The notes under the pieces were generated by a model. The model had not been told where the DNA came from. It searched no databases and saw nothing but the letters and a program-made list of their open reading frames with translations. Of a stretch of DNA of 64,000 bases, positions 7,286-16,792 are shown in pieces (the first letter of the stretch is position 1; each line of letters opens with the position of its first letter). A program made the translations under genes and the position numbers. This DNA is from Megasphaera micronuciformis F0359 (GTDB taxonomy: Bacteria; Bacillota; Negativicutes; Veillonellales; Megasphaeraceae): positions 1-64,000 of the forward strand of contig NZ_GL538209.1 of assembly GCF_000165735.1 (NCBI RefSeq). Direction: 5' to 3'.

Positions 7286-8458
7286 TTATAAGGGCTTGGG
7301 CCTATGTTTTCGTACGAGTAAACTGATCAATAAAAGGACAGCACCGGCAACAATAAAGATTGAATGCATACCCGTTACGGTAGCAATGGCGGCTCCTGCC
7401 AACGGGCCCATGAAAGAACCGGTTTGCTGAGCGGAAAAGAGAAGACCGAAAACACGACCTTTCACATTGTTTGTGGTAGCATTTGCCAGAATCGCGTTGA
7501 TAGACGGGTTAATGCCGGAGAAGAAGAGGCCGACTCCAAATTGGCAGACAGCGAAAAGCGTGAGCGTTTTCGGCAGCGATTGAAGAACAGCTACGATACC
7601 GGCCAAGGTGAGTGCGTAGATTAAAGATGTATAAAAGCCGTGTTTTTGGCCGAACCGTCCCCATAAAGGGGCAGTAACAGCTCCCGCAATGCCGCTTAAT
7701 GAGAAAACGACGCCGGCTTTCATGGCAATGGAATCGGAGGTGCCTGTCAACTCTTCAATGTAAGGTGCCATAATCGGCTGGACGAGAAAGATGACCATTT
7801 GGACTAAGACGGCGAAAAGAAGCATGTCGCGAATGATAGGGGATTTAAGCACACTGAAGGAGGGCTGCTTTTCCTCCGGAGACGGGAGGGTGTGTGGCGG
7901 CTCTTTAATGACGACGAGTAGCATGATAAAGTTAAAAAATAAGGCGCCTGTAGCTATAAAAAAGGAGGTACGCATGCCGAAAATCTCGGAAAGTACGCCT
8001 CCGAACAGCGGGCCGATTACACTGCCGGCCGTCAAAGCGCCTTGCATAATGCCGAGGCAAAAGCCTGTTTTCTCGGTAGGGGCATAGGAGGTCATGATGG
8101 CTAAATTCATGGGCCACAGTCCGGATGCAAATCCTTGGAATAGGCGGACACACATGAGTTGAATCGGTGTCGTTACGATACCTCCGAGAAAATAACTGAT
8201 TGATAATAAAAAGCTGGCACGTAATGCCATGATCCGTTTGCCGCGATTGTCGGCCATACGTCCCCAGATAGGAGCCATAACAGAGCTGACAATGAAAGAA
8301 GCGGAAAAAATAATACCCGACCAAAGATGGATTTCGGCAGGGATTACCCCCAGTTCTTTCGTTAAATAGACGGGTAAAAAAGGGATAATCATCGTATAAC
8401 TTGAAGACATAAACAGTACGTTACAGGTTAAGACGGCAAGACATAATTTCCAATTCAT
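7286..8458 (-). CDS. Major facilitator superfamily exporter (multidrug efflux type)
   Basis: About 390 residues with twelve hydrophobic segments. The first inter-helix loop carries GRMADNRGKR, matching the MFS motif A (GxLaDrxGrk), and the second half repeats it as APLWGRFGQKHG. The N-terminus (MNWKLCLAVLTCNVLFMSSSY... PFLPVYLTKELG) resembles drug and sugar-efflux MFS proteins such as MdtG/YttB. The substrate is unknown. I start it at 8458: the more distal ATG at 8476 would leave a leader of only about 13 bases after the promoter at 8496-8524, with no ribosome site. No partner gene is adjacent. Confidence 0.9.
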   Translation of the reverse strand: MNWKLCLAVLTCNVLFMSSSYTMIIPFLPVYLTKELGVIPAEIHLWSGIIFSASFIVSSVMAPIWGRMADNRGKRIMALRASFLLSISYFLGGIVTTPIQLMCVRLFQGFASGLWPMNLAIMTSYAPTEKTGFCLGIMQGALTAGSVIGPLFGGVLSEIFGMRTSFFIATGALFFNFIMLLVVIKEPPHTLPSPEEKQPSFSVLKSPIIRDMLLFAVLVQMVIFLVQPIMAPYIEELTGTSDSIAMKAGVVFSLSGIAGAVTAPLWGRFGQKHGFYTSLIYALTLAGIVAVLQSLPKTLTLFAVCQFGVGLFFSGINPSINAILANATTNNVKGRVFGLLFSAQQTGSFMGPLAGAAIATVTGMHSIFIVAGAVLLLISLLVRKHRPKPL

Positions 8459-8495
8459 AAGCACACTCTTTTCCATGTGAATAAACTATTGTTTT

Positions 8496-8524
8496 ATTAT
8501 ACGAGGGCAGATGTGGTATGACAA
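8496..8524 (-). promoter_or_regulatory. Promoter of the MFS gene
   Basis: On the minus strand TTGTCA (8519-8524) and TATAAT (8496-8501) are separated by exactly 17 bases. This is one of the best consensus promoters in the window. Confidence 0.75.
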
Positions 8525-8609
8525 GGCGATTGCTATACTTTTACCGGGGAGGACGGTATAATGAAACTTATGTTATGCAGGATTATTTAAGCTTTTAACG
8601 AGGTGTATT

Positions 8610-9545
8610 ATGGTTCCTTATCTGTTGAAAAGACTCGGCGGGGCCCTGATCGTTTTATGGGCCGTTATTACACTTACCTTTTTTTTAATGCATGCCGTTC
8701 CCGGAGGCCCTTTTACAGCTGAAAAGAAATTACCACCCTCAGTTTTGACAGCTGTAGAAGCCAGGTATAAGTTAAATGATCCCTTGTGGAAACAGTATAC
8801 GGACTATTTGGGTCATGTCGTGCAGGGAGATTTCGGCCCGTCCTTTAAATATCCCGGACGTACGGTAAACAATATTATCGCCGAAACGGCTCCGGTCTCA
8901 GCGGTATTAGGCGGTATCAGTCTGATTGTATCTTTGATTGTCGGCATTGTATCGGGACTTGCGGCGGCATCTCGCAAAAATTCACTTCTTGATTATGTCT
9001 GTCTGATTTTTGCTACCTTGGGTGTCTCCGTGCCCGGATTTATCATTGCGGCCCTCCTTGTTGAAGTATTTGCTTTTTGGTGGCCCGTATTACCTGCAGC
9101 TCTGTGGAAGGGACCGACTTATGCCGTCTTACCGGCTCTGGCATTAGCAGCCGCTCCTACGGCGTTTATTATGAGGCTCACCAGAGCCGGCGTACTTGAT
9201 GCATTAGAGCAGGACTATATCCGTACGGCGCGGGCTGCCGGTGTCGGTAAATGGAGAATTTTATACCATCATGCACTTCGTAACGCACTCTTACCGGTAG
9301 TTAGTTATACGGGACCGCTGGCAGCCTCTCTCCTTACCGGCAGTTTTGTTGTCGAGACGCTTTTTGCCATACCCGGATTGGGTCGATATTTTGTGACCAG
9401 TATATATAACCGAGATTATACGGTTATTTTAGGAATCACCCTTTTTTACAGTATTTTTGTTATTTTCGTGAACCTTTTAGCAGATTTAATATATCCCTTG
9501 TTGGACCCGCGTATTTCTGTCACGAAGGGAGGAGAAAAGAAATGA
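8610..9545 (+). CDS. Peptide ABC transporter permease, DppB/OppB type
   Basis: A 311-residue inner-membrane protein starting MVPYLLKRLGGALIVLWAVITLTFFLMHAVPGGPF, the conserved N-terminus of Opp/Dpp permease 1 (R-R-L, then TFxLMxxxPGdPf). The EAA loop that contacts the ATPase is seen as YIRTARAAGVGKWRIL near residues 205-220. It is the first gene of an eight-gene run. It overlaps the second permease by 4 bases (ATGA). Together with the next four genes it forms a complete oligopeptide importer. Confidence 0.95.
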   Translation: MVPYLLKRLGGALIVLWAVITLTFFLMHAVPGGPFTAEKKLPPSVLTAVEARYKLNDPLWKQYTDYLGHVVQGDFGPSFKYPGRTVNNIIAETAPVSAVLGGISLIVSLIVGIVSGLAAASRKNSLLDYVCLIFATLGVSVPGFIIAALLVEVFAFWWPVLPAALWKGPTYAVLPALALAAAPTAFIMRLTRAGVLDALEQDYIRTARAAGVGKWRILYHHALRNALLPVVSYTGPLAASLLTGSFVVETLFAIPGLGRYFVTSIYNRDYTVILGITLFYSIFVIFVNLLADLIYPLLDPRISVTKGGEKK

Positions 9546-10459
9546 TACGACATGATGATTTCGAGCCTGTACCGTTTGCAACAAGAAAGGCGGTGCAAAG
9601 AAGTCGTAGGCCCGTAACTTATCGAGGCCTGCAGCGATTAAAGAAAAATCGTTTGGCCGTGGCGGGAGGCATTATTATCTGTCTAATTGCGCTTTGGGCC
9701 CTCATCGGGCCCGCCTTTTCGCCCTATACGTATGACGGGCAGAATTTTGCCGAAGCCAATGCGGCTCCATCGGTACGGCATTGGTTCGGTACCGATTCTT
9801 TGGGCCGAGATTTATATACGCGTGTGCTTTACGGGGCACGGATATCCTTATCCATCGGTATCGTAGCGGCACTTATTAATGTGACTATCGGTGTTATTTA
9901 CGGCGGTATTGCCGGCTTTGTCGGAGGTAAGACAGATCGGATTATGATGCATATCGTGGATGTTTTGTACTCTGTGCCTGTTTTATTATATGTTATTTTA
10001 TTGATGGTTGTTTTTAAGCCGGGACTACTTAATATTTACATTGCTTTGGGCATTGCCTATTGGTTGAACATGGCACGCATTGTGCGCGGTCAAATTTTGA
10101 GTTTGAAGACGTCTGATTACATTACGGCTGCACGCTCCTGTAATGCAGGCTCTTTTGATTTATTGCGACGACATTTATTGCCCAATGCGGCCGGTCCGAT
10201 TGTTGCCGCCTTGACGTTGTCAGTACCGGATGCAATTTTCACGGAAGCTTTTTTAAGCTTTATAGGCCTGGGGGTGTCGGCTCCCATGGCCAGCTGGGGT
10301 GTTTTGACGTCCGAGGGGATTAACAGCATCCGATCCTTTCCGTTCCAACTCTTTTTCCCCGCCGCGGCCTTGTGCTTAACTATGTTGGGATTTGTTTTTT
10401 TAGGTGACGGTCTATATGATTTGGCGGATCCGCAGACGGGAAAGGATGGGAATATATGA
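9542..10459 (+). CDS. Peptide ABC transporter permease, DppC/OppC type
   Basis: A 305-residue permease with the OppC pattern: a cytoplasmic N-terminus with RLKKNRLAVAGGIII before the first helix, a periplasmic segment with HWFGTDSLGRDLYTRVLYGARISL (the HxxGTDxxGRDxxSRxxYGxRxSL signature), and the EAA loop YITAARSCNAGSFDLLRRHLLPN. It pairs with the preceding permease and overlaps the ATPase gene by 4 bases (ATGA at 10456-10459), so expression is coupled. Confidence 0.95.
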   Translation: MIRHDDFEPVPFATRKAVQRSRRPVTYRGLQRLKKNRLAVAGGIIICLIALWALIGPAFSPYTYDGQNFAEANAAPSVRHWFGTDSLGRDLYTRVLYGARISLSIGIVAALINVTIGVIYGGIAGFVGGKTDRIMMHIVDVLYSVPVLLYVILLMVVFKPGLLNIYIALGIAYWLNMARIVRGQILSLKTSDYITAARSCNAGSFDLLRRHLLPNAAGPIVAALTLSVPDAIFTEAFLSFIGLGVSAPMASWGVLTSEGINSIRSFPFQLFFPAAALCLTMLGFVFLGDGLYDLADPQTGKDGNI

Positions 10460-11448
10460 AGCATTTATTAGAGGTAGATAATATTTCCGTCTCTTTTGCG
10501 ACACCTCACGGTCAGGTAGAGGCCGTTCACGGCGTATCGTTTTATATTGATGAGGGAGAAACGGTCGGTATTGTGGGCGAATCGGGATGCGGTAAGTCCG
10601 TTACCTCCCAAACTGTAATGAAGCTCTTACCGCCGTCCGTATCAAAACTTACATCGGGACGAATTATTTGGGACGGTTTTAATATTGAAAACTTTTCGGA
10701 ACGGGAAATGAATACGCTACGAGGTAAGGACATGGCCATGGTATTTCAAGATCCTATGACCTCATTAAATCCCGTGCTTACGGTAGGCGAGCAAATTGAA
10801 GAAGGCCTGAGACTCCACCTTCACTTGTCAAAGAAAGAAGCTGCTGAAGAAGCCGTTCGGCTTCTTCAATCTGTAGGGATAAGCGGGGCATCTCAACGTG
10901 TCCGCTCCTATCCGCACGAACTGTCGGGAGGGATGCGCCAACGTTGTCTCATAGCGGCAGCCATTGCCTGTAAGCCGCGACTTCTTTTCGCCGACGAACC
11001 GACGACGGCCCTTGATGTCACGACGGAAGCACAGGTACTGAACGTTCTGCAACAAATGCAGGAAGACTTACATATGGCCGTACTCCTTATTTCTCATAAT
11101 TTGGGCGTTATTGCCCGTATGTGTCGGCGAGTTTATGTCATGTATGCCGGTACCGTCGTGGAGGAGGCAACGACAGAACGACTTTTTGACGAACCGGCCC
11201 ATCCGTATACGAAAGGCCTTTTATCGTCCCTACCGGCTTTACATGATAAGGGGGAGATATTGAAAGGAATAGGAGGACAGGCCCCGGACTTATTCCATTT
11301 GCCGCAGGGCTGCCGCTTTTTTTCGCGTTGTCGTGACGGCATGCGCATTTGTGAACGCTTGGAACCGCCTACTTTTGATCTGGAAAAGGGACAAAGGGTG
11401 GCGTGCTGGCTGTATAGCCCTGAAAGGAGTGCGTCTTCATGTATCTGA
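10456..11448 (+). CDS. Peptide ABC transporter ATPase, DppD/OppD type
   Basis: A 330-residue ABC ATPase. Walker A is GESGCGKS (residues about 41-48), the signature is LSGGMRQR near 155-162, Walker B is LLFADEPT near 177-184 and the H-loop ISHNLG follows. The C-terminal oligopeptide-transporter extension with cysteines (CRFFSRC...MRICERL...CWL) matches the OppD/DppD extension, where four cysteines bind a cluster in some family members. It works as a heterodimer with the next gene and overlaps it by 10 bases. Confidence 0.95.
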   Translation: MKHLLEVDNISVSFATPHGQVEAVHGVSFYIDEGETVGIVGESGCGKSVTSQTVMKLLPPSVSKLTSGRIIWDGFNIENFSEREMNTLRGKDMAMVFQDPMTSLNPVLTVGEQIEEGLRLHLHLSKKEAAEEAVRLLQSVGISGASQRVRSYPHELSGGMRQRCLIAAAIACKPRLLFADEPTTALDVTTEAQVLNVLQQMQEDLHMAVLLISHNLGVIARMCRRVYVMYAGTVVEEATTERLFDEPAHPYTKGLLSSLPALHDKGEILKGIGGQAPDLFHLPQGCRFFSRCRDGMRICERLEPPTFDLEKGQRVACWLYSPERSASSCI

Positions 11449-12407
11449 TAGAGGCACGGCACGTGCGCAAGGACTTTGTGACGAAGCGGAATATTTTCGG
11501 CAAGCCGGTCCGTACCATTACGCCTGTTCTGGATGTCTCCCTGGGCATATTGAGAGGTATGACAGTCGGGCTCGTCGGCGAATCCGGTTGCGGTAAATCC
11601 ACTTTTCTTAAAACCGTACTCGGTCTTGCCGGAACCTGGGGCGGGGAGATTTATTATAAAGGCCGTAATGTCTTACAGCCTGAAACGGCACAGGAATTCA
11701 GACGAAATGTACAAATGATTTTCCAGGACCCTTATTCATCCTTGGATCCGCGCATGAATATAGAGGACATTATCAGTGAACCTCTATATAATTATAGAAT
11801 CGGCACAGCTTCACAGCGGCGGCAGAAGGCTGCCGAGCTTTTGGAACAAGTAGAACTTCCCAAAGAGGCGGCTCATCGCTACCCGTTCGAGTTTAGCGGG
11901 GGACAACGACAACGAATCGGAATCGCCAGAGCCCTGGCTCTGAATCCGGAGTGTATCTTTTGTGATGAACCCGTATCGGCTCTTGATGTATCCGTACAGG
12001 TTCAGATTATTAACATGCTGAAACGATTGCAAAAAGAACGAGACTTATCGTATCTTTTTATTTCTCATGATTTGTCGGTCGTCTATTATATGAGCGATTA
12101 TATAGGGATTATGTACGGCGGGTGTATCGTCGAATATGGATGTAGTGAAGATATTTACAGGCGGCCGCTACATCCGTATACAAAGTTGTTGCTTCAATCG
12201 ATACCGAAGGCGGAACCGTCCCGTAAGAAGTCGATTGTGTCGGTACTTACAGAAGAAAAGGCAGAAGAAGGGGCCTGTGCTTTTTATCCTCGCTGTTCTT
12301 TTTCGAATCGTCGTTGTCTGATAGAAGTCCCGGTTTTGAAAAAACATGAAAATAATCGAGTTATAGCTTGTCATTATGTAGAAGGAGGGGCTGTATGCGG
12401 CGGATAG
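11439..12407 (+). CDS. Peptide ABC transporter ATPase, DppF/OppF type
   Basis: A 322-residue ABC ATPase with Walker [10 protein letters not shown] (about 47-55), signature FSGGQRQRIGIARAL (about 151-165), Walker B CIFCDEPVSALDVS (about 172-185) and H-loop ISHDLS. The IFQDPYSSLDPRM segment and the cysteine-containing C-terminal extension (CAFYPRCSFSNRRC) are typical of OppF/DppF. It overlaps the binding-protein gene by 13 bases, continuing the tight operon. Confidence 0.95.
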   Translation: MYLIEARHVRKDFVTKRNIFGKPVRTITPVLDVSLGILRGMTVGLVGESGCGKSTFLKTVLGLAGTWGGEIYYKGRNVLQPETAQEFRRNVQMIFQDPYSSLDPRMNIEDIISEPLYNYRIGTASQRRQKAAELLEQVELPKEAAHRYPFEFSGGQRQRIGIARALALNPECIFCDEPVSALDVSVQVQIINMLKRLQKERDLSYLFISHDLSVVYYMSDYIGIMYGGCIVEYGCSEDIYRRPLHPYTKLLLQSIPKAEPSRKKSIVSVLTEEKAEEGACAFYPRCSFSNRRCLIEVPVLKKHENNRVIACHYVEGGAVCGG

Positions 12408-13975
12408 TTGTACTATGTATGTGTCTTATAGCCCTTGTTCTTGTCGGGTGTAGTGAGGAGAGGGTATGGCAGGAGAACGCTGTCGTATACGCATTGGAGG
12501 CGGAGCCGTCCGATCTGGATCCGGCTATGACTACCTCTTTACCTGAAAGTATTGCGGAACTCCAAATTTTTGAAGGCTTGACTCGTCTTGATAAGGACAA
12601 TGTACCGCAGCCCGCCTTGGCAGAGCGGTGGAATGTATCCGATGACGGAAAAACCTGGACCTTTGTATTGCGACCCGGCCTCGTTTGGAGTGACGGCACG
12701 GCCATAACGGCCGATGATTTCGTGTATTCCTGGTTGCGTGTGTTATCGCCTGAGAAAGCATCGGAAAACGCATATATGCTCTTTTGTATTGATAAGGCGG
12801 AAGAATATTTTTCCGAAAAAGCTACGGCGGAAGACGTGGGCATTAAAGCTCTGGATCATCGTACCTTACAAGTTCGATTGAAGAATCCCGTACCTTATTT
12901 TCTGAATTTGACCGCCTTTCATTGTTTTTATGTCGTACCGCGGCAGGCTGTTGAAAAAAATCCCGAAACGTGGGCAGCTACGGCTGATTTTCCCTGTAGC
13001 GGACCTTTTCGCATTACGTCGTGGATCCATTCAGGAGAAATAGACTTCGTCAAAAATGAACATTATTGGGATGCGACTGCCGTAAGGACAGAGAGCTTAC
13101 AGTTTCCTATCAGTGATTCCCAGGCTACAAGATTGACTATGGTCGAAAGCGGCCAGGCGGATATGATGACAGAGCCGCCGCCGGCAGATGAAGCACGGTT
13201 GGAAGAAAAAGGGTTATATCGAGTTGCACCGTATTCGGGCCTATATTATTACGTATTCAATGTGACGGTACCGCCCTTTGATGATGTAAGGGTACGCCGG
13301 GCCTTTGCCGAGGCTATTGAGCGGAAAAATTTAGTAGAACACGTTGTACGCAGTCACAAACAACCGGCATATTCATTGGTGTCTCCTGAAATCTCCGACT
13401 CGGAAGGGCATGAATTCAGAAAGGCCGGTGGAGATATACAGTACGAAGATGCTGCCGAGGCAAAACGGCTTTTACAGGAAGCGTATGGGAATAAGAGTTT
13501 ACCGGAAATTACAGTCCTCTATAATACGAATGAGTTGCATAAGGCTATTGCTGAAAGCCTGCAGGATATGTGGAAGCGGAACTTGGGGGTTACGGTATAC
13601 TTGCGTAACCAGGAATCTAAAGTCTTTATGGAGGCCAGAGCCAACGGCGACTACCAGATTGCTCGGGCTTCGTGGATTGCCGACTATGATGATCCGATGA
13701 CCTTTTTGGAAGTCTTTTCGGCCCAAGACAACGATGCGCAATATCACAATCCTAAATATAACGCACTCATTGAAGAGGCTCAGCAAACCAATGATAAAAC
13801 ACGGCGGAACGAACTCATGCATGAGGCGGAAAAACTGTTGTTTGATGACTGTGTAATCATTCCGATTTATTATACGACGCAGCCTTATGTGGTGCGTCCT
13901 GGTATTCAGGAGTATCATTGGTCGCCATTAGGACTCATAGATTTTAAATATGCATATAAAGAGCAGGTGAAATAA
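12395..13975 (+). CDS. Peptide-binding lipoprotein of the Opp/Dpp transporter (SBP family 5)
   Basis: A 526-residue extracytoplasmic binding protein. The N-terminus MRRIVVLCMCLIALVLVGC is a lipoprotein signal with the lipobox LVGC and lipidated Cys19. The mature part has family-5 landmarks: EAEPSDLDPAMTTSLPE, GLTRLDKDN..PQPALAERW, and TFVLRPGLVWSDGTAITADDFVYSW. The start is the ATG at 12395, set by GAAGGAGGGG at 12381-12390. It overlaps the following gene as TAATG. It captures peptides, perhaps murein peptides given the carboxypeptidase encoded next. Confidence 0.95.
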   Translation: MRRIVVLCMCLIALVLVGCSEERVWQENAVVYALEAEPSDLDPAMTTSLPESIAELQIFEGLTRLDKDNVPQPALAERWNVSDDGKTWTFVLRPGLVWSDGTAITADDFVYSWLRVLSPEKASENAYMLFCIDKAEEYFSEKATAEDVGIKALDHRTLQVRLKNPVPYFLNLTAFHCFYVVPRQAVEKNPETWAATADFPCSGPFRITSWIHSGEIDFVKNEHYWDATAVRTESLQFPISDSQATRLTMVESGQADMMTEPPPADEARLEEKGLYRVAPYSGLYYYVFNVTVPPFDDVRVRRAFAEAIERKNLVEHVVRSHKQPAYSLVSPEISDSEGHEFRKAGGDIQYEDAAEAKRLLQEAYGNKSLPEITVLYNTNELHKAIAESLQDMWKRNLGVTVYLRNQESKVFMEARANGDYQIARASWIADYDDPMTFLEVFSAQDNDAQYHNPKYNALIEEAQQTNDKTRRNELMHEAEKLLFDDCVIIPIYYTTQPYVVRPGIQEYHWSPLGLIDFKYAYKEQVK

Positions 13976-14910
13976 TGTATTATCCTTCAGGTTTAAAGCC
14001 GGGCGATACGATTCGAGTAGTAGCCCCTGCGGCATATAATTGCAGCGAAGAATGGGAGCGTTGCAGGGAGTTATTATGTGAATGGGGGTATAAGGTAAAG
14101 GTAAGCCCCTTTGTAGACTCTCAATGGGGATATTTAGCAGGTCGCGATGAGGAGCGGGCGAGGGATTTGGAGGCGGCTTTTATGGATGATGAGTGCGCTG
14201 CCGTTCTTTGTTTGCGCGGCGGCTATGGGACAACACGGATTTTAGATCTCATTGATTATGACCTTATTCGCAGGAATGCTAAATTGTTTATCGGCTTCAG
14301 TGATATAACGGCTCTGCATACCGTTTTCAGACAAGCGTGTGATATGGCTGTTATACACGGTCCCATGGCTTTGTCATTGGGGAGAAAAAGCAGTGACTTT
14401 ACACGCGAAGGATTTAAAGACATGTTGACGAGTCCGTGGAAGGAGCGGATACTAACCGAAAAAAACGCCGGACTGCAACCCTTGATAGAAGGGCGGGCTT
14501 GCGGACGACTGGGGGGAGGGAATCTGATGCTTCTATCCGTTACGTCCGGTACGCCTTATGCTTGCAAAGAAGATAATGCGATTCTCTTTTTGGAAGAAGT
14601 GGGAGAGGAAGCCTATTCACTGGATCGTATGTTTCGTCAATTGGAGCAAAGCGGACTTATTGAGCGTGCGGCGGCTGTTTTATTTGGCGAGTTTCATCGT
14701 TGTATACCGACGGAAAAAGCAGATGGTGAGTTTACAGTTGAAGAAGTGATTCGTCAGTATGCCCGCCGCTGGCAAAAGCCGGCAGTATTCGGTATTCCGG
14801 CAGGGCATGGTGAAGATAATCTTTGTCTACCATTAGGCGTTTATTGTACGGTAGATGTTCGGAGTGATAGTGTGACTATAACCTATGGGGGGCGCAAAGA
14901 CGATGAATAA
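13975..14910 (+). CDS. LD-carboxypeptidase, peptidase family S66 (LdcA-like)
   Basis: A 311-residue protein. S66 landmarks are visible: GDTIRVVAPAAY at 10-21, CLRGGYGTTRIL at about 80-91, FIGFSDITALH near 105-115 with the nucleophilic serine in the GFSD context, and HGPMA near 130; the later Glu (FLEEVGEE) and His (GIPAGHGEDN) regions supply the rest of the Ser-Glu-His triad. LdcA removes the terminal D-alanine from muropeptide tetrapeptides in the cytoplasm during cell-wall recycling. It overlaps the peptide-binding protein (TAATG), so it is part of the transporter operon. Microcin-immunity homologues (MccF) belong to the same family and are an alternative. Confidence 0.92.
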   Translation: MYYPSGLKPGDTIRVVAPAAYNCSEEWERCRELLCEWGYKVKVSPFVDSQWGYLAGRDEERARDLEAAFMDDECAAVLCLRGGYGTTRILDLIDYDLIRRNAKLFIGFSDITALHTVFRQACDMAVIHGPMALSLGRKSSDFTREGFKDMLTSPWKERILTEKNAGLQPLIEGRACGRLGGGNLMLLSVTSGTPYACKEDNAILFLEEVGEEAYSLDRMFRQLEQSGLIERAAAVLFGEFHRCIPTEKADGEFTVEEVIRQYARRWQKPAVFGIPAGHGEDNLCLPLGVYCTVDVRSDSVTITYGGRKDDE

Positions 14911-16036
14911 AAAAGAATTAAAAGAGCGCTTATGGGATGCTGTCGATGAATATGAAGAATTATTAAGGCACATCGGCACAACCTTATATGAACATCCTGA
15001 AACAGGAAAGAATGAATATAAGGCGGCGGCAGAATTAAAAAATATTCTTTCTCGCCAAGGCTTTACGGTAACAAATCCCGTTGAGGATCAATTTCCGACA
15101 GCTTTCGAGGCCGTCAAGGGGTCGGGGGCTGTACATATCGGTTTTTTGGCGGAATACGACGCTTTGCCCGAACTGGGGCATGCGTGCGGTCATAATTTAA
15201 TTGCTGCCATGAGTACGGTTGCGGCCGTGGCGACAGCTCAATGTTGTTCAGAGGAACTGACGATTCATCTCTATGGTTGTCCGGCGGAAGAAACGGAAGG
15301 CAGTAAAGTTTATATGGCTCAAAAAGGCCTCTTCGATGATTTGACGGCAGCCTTGATTATTCATCCGTCCGACAGGACCATGATCGGAGGTACGTCATAT
15401 GCAACCCATCCCCTGCGGGTGACCTTCATAGGGAAGGCGGCCCATGTGGCGGATAAGGAATATAAGGGCCTTAACGCTTTGGACAGCTTGGTCGATTTTT
15501 ACAAACGGTTAAAGGAATTGGAAGAGACCTTCGACAAGCCGCACCTTTTAGGCTGTATTATTACAGAAGGCGGTACGGCACCTAATATTGTACCTGACAG
15601 GGCTACGTTAAAGGCAACCGTACGGGCTCTTGATACGGATTATTTAGAGAATGTCATGTTGCCGCAGATTAAAGCATTGGCGGCAGAGGTTGCAAAGGAC
15701 CATCATACGCCTGTGGAAACGGAACATTATGAACCTTTGTATAAGAACATGATTAACAATGCAGCTCTGAATGTATATTTTATTGAAGCGTTCAATGCCC
15801 TGCATGAAGAGTTCGGCGTTTATGAAGAAGAGGATGCGGAAGGGTCTACTGATGTAGGTAACGTAAGTCATGTGACGCGTGCAGCTCAACCGGAAATCGC
15901 TATCGGCTATCATATTAATGCCCATACACCTGAGTTTGCTACAGCGGCCAACAGTGATTTTGCTTATATACAGGCACTTACGGGAGCTAAGGCTATGGTG
16001 GCCGTAGCAGCAGAAGTTTTATTTGAAAAACGATAG
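14903..16036 (+). CDS. M20-family metallopeptidase / amidohydrolase (M20D type)
   Basis: About 377 residues. Metal-binding motifs of the M20 fold are present: GHACGHNLIAAMS (about 91-103), CPAEETEGSK (about 125-134) with the catalytic glutamate pair, the dimerisation-domain stretch after IHPS, and GSTDVGNVSHV and HINAHTPEFA near the C-terminus. M20D enzymes cleave acyl or peptide amide bonds of small substrates, for example aminoacyl or p-aminobenzoyl-glutamate amides. I start at the ATG at 14903 because the GGGGGG ribosome site at 14887-14892 precedes it. It overlaps the carboxypeptidase by 8 bases. Its position suggests hydrolysis of imported peptides. Confidence 0.9.
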   Translation: MNKKELKERLWDAVDEYEELLRHIGTTLYEHPETGKNEYKAAAELKNILSRQGFTVTNPVEDQFPTAFEAVKGSGAVHIGFLAEYDALPELGHACGHNLIAAMSTVAAVATAQCCSEELTIHLYGCPAEETEGSKVYMAQKGLFDDLTAALIIHPSDRTMIGGTSYATHPLRVTFIGKAAHVADKEYKGLNALDSLVDFYKRLKELEETFDKPHLLGCIITEGGTAPNIVPDRATLKATVRALDTDYLENVMLPQIKALAAEVAKDHHTPVETEHYEPLYKNMINNAALNVYFIEAFNALHEEFGVYEEEDAEGSTDVGNVSHVTRAAQPEIAIGYHINAHTPEFATAANSDFAYIQALTGAKAMVAVAAEVLFEKR

Positions 16037-16067
16037 GGCGGGTTTATAGCCCAACGAGGTACATATT

Positions 16068-16739
16068 ATGGTAGAGTTAACATATTACGGTCATTCGACG
16101 TTTATGCTGAAAGCGGGAAAAACGGCTCTGGTTGTCGATCCTTTCTTTACAGGAAATACTTGGCAGATAGCACAGGCAGATGATATTCGCTGTGATTATA
16201 TCTTCGTCAGTCACGGTCATGACGACCACTACGGTGATAGCGGATGTATCGGTAAGGCTAACGATGCTTTATTTATTTCGACACCGGAAGTAGTTAAAGA
16301 GTTGGCTGAAAAAGACGGGCTACGGAGCGATTACTTGCACTTAGGCGGAAAGGCGGATTATCCTTTCGGCTGCATACGCCTTGTCCCGGCTTTTCACGGC
16401 TCCGGCGTAGCCGGAGGTCATGCGGCAGGAGCTCTCATTAATTTTTTTGGAAAAAATATATATTATGCAGGTGATACGGCTTTTTTCAGTGACATGGGTC
16501 TATTGAATCGATTCGGGCCTATTGACTATGCTCTTTTACCTATAGGCGACCGATTTACCATGGGAATGGACGATGCCTTATTGGCCGCATCCTATGTTAA
16601 AGCCTCTGTTACGATTCCCGTTCATTACGGGACATGGCCGATTATTGAGAGCGATCCCCTGGAATTTGCTGATCGTTTATACAAGGAATACGGGCAGGAA
16701 GGGTTGCATGTAAAACCGGGAATGAAAATAATATTATAA
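16068..16739 (+). CDS. Metal-dependent hydrolase, MBL fold, UPF0173 family
   Basis: A 223-residue metallo-beta-lactamase-fold protein. The metal motif SHGHDDHYGD (about 46-55) matches HxHxDH, HGSGVAGG and YYAGDTAFFSD (about 135-145) supply further ligands, and the end has PVHYGTWP (about 187-194). The start MVELTYYGHSTFML is characteristic of the UPF0173 (YtkL-like) subfamily, whose substrate is not established. It is the last gene of the peptide-transport operon, 31 bases after the M20 gene, and is followed by a strong terminator. Confidence 0.92.
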   Translation: MVELTYYGHSTFMLKAGKTALVVDPFFTGNTWQIAQADDIRCDYIFVSHGHDDHYGDSGCIGKANDALFISTPEVVKELAEKDGLRSDYLHLGGKADYPFGCIRLVPAFHGSGVAGGHAAGALINFFGKNIYYAGDTAFFSDMGLLNRFGPIDYALLPIGDRFTMGMDDALLAASYVKASVTIPVHYGTWPIIESDPLEFADRLYKEYGQEGLHVKPGMKIIL

Positions 16740-16750
16740 CGGAGTATGAT

Positions 16751-16790
16751 AAAACGGCTCATCTTAAAAAGATGAGCCGTTTTACTTATA
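16751..16790. terminator. Bidirectional terminator between the peptide operon and the activase gene
   Basis: A perfect 15-bp stem (16751-16765 with 16769-16783) with a 3-base AAA loop and T/A tails lies between convergent genes. Confidence 0.92.
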
Positions 16791-16792
16791 CC

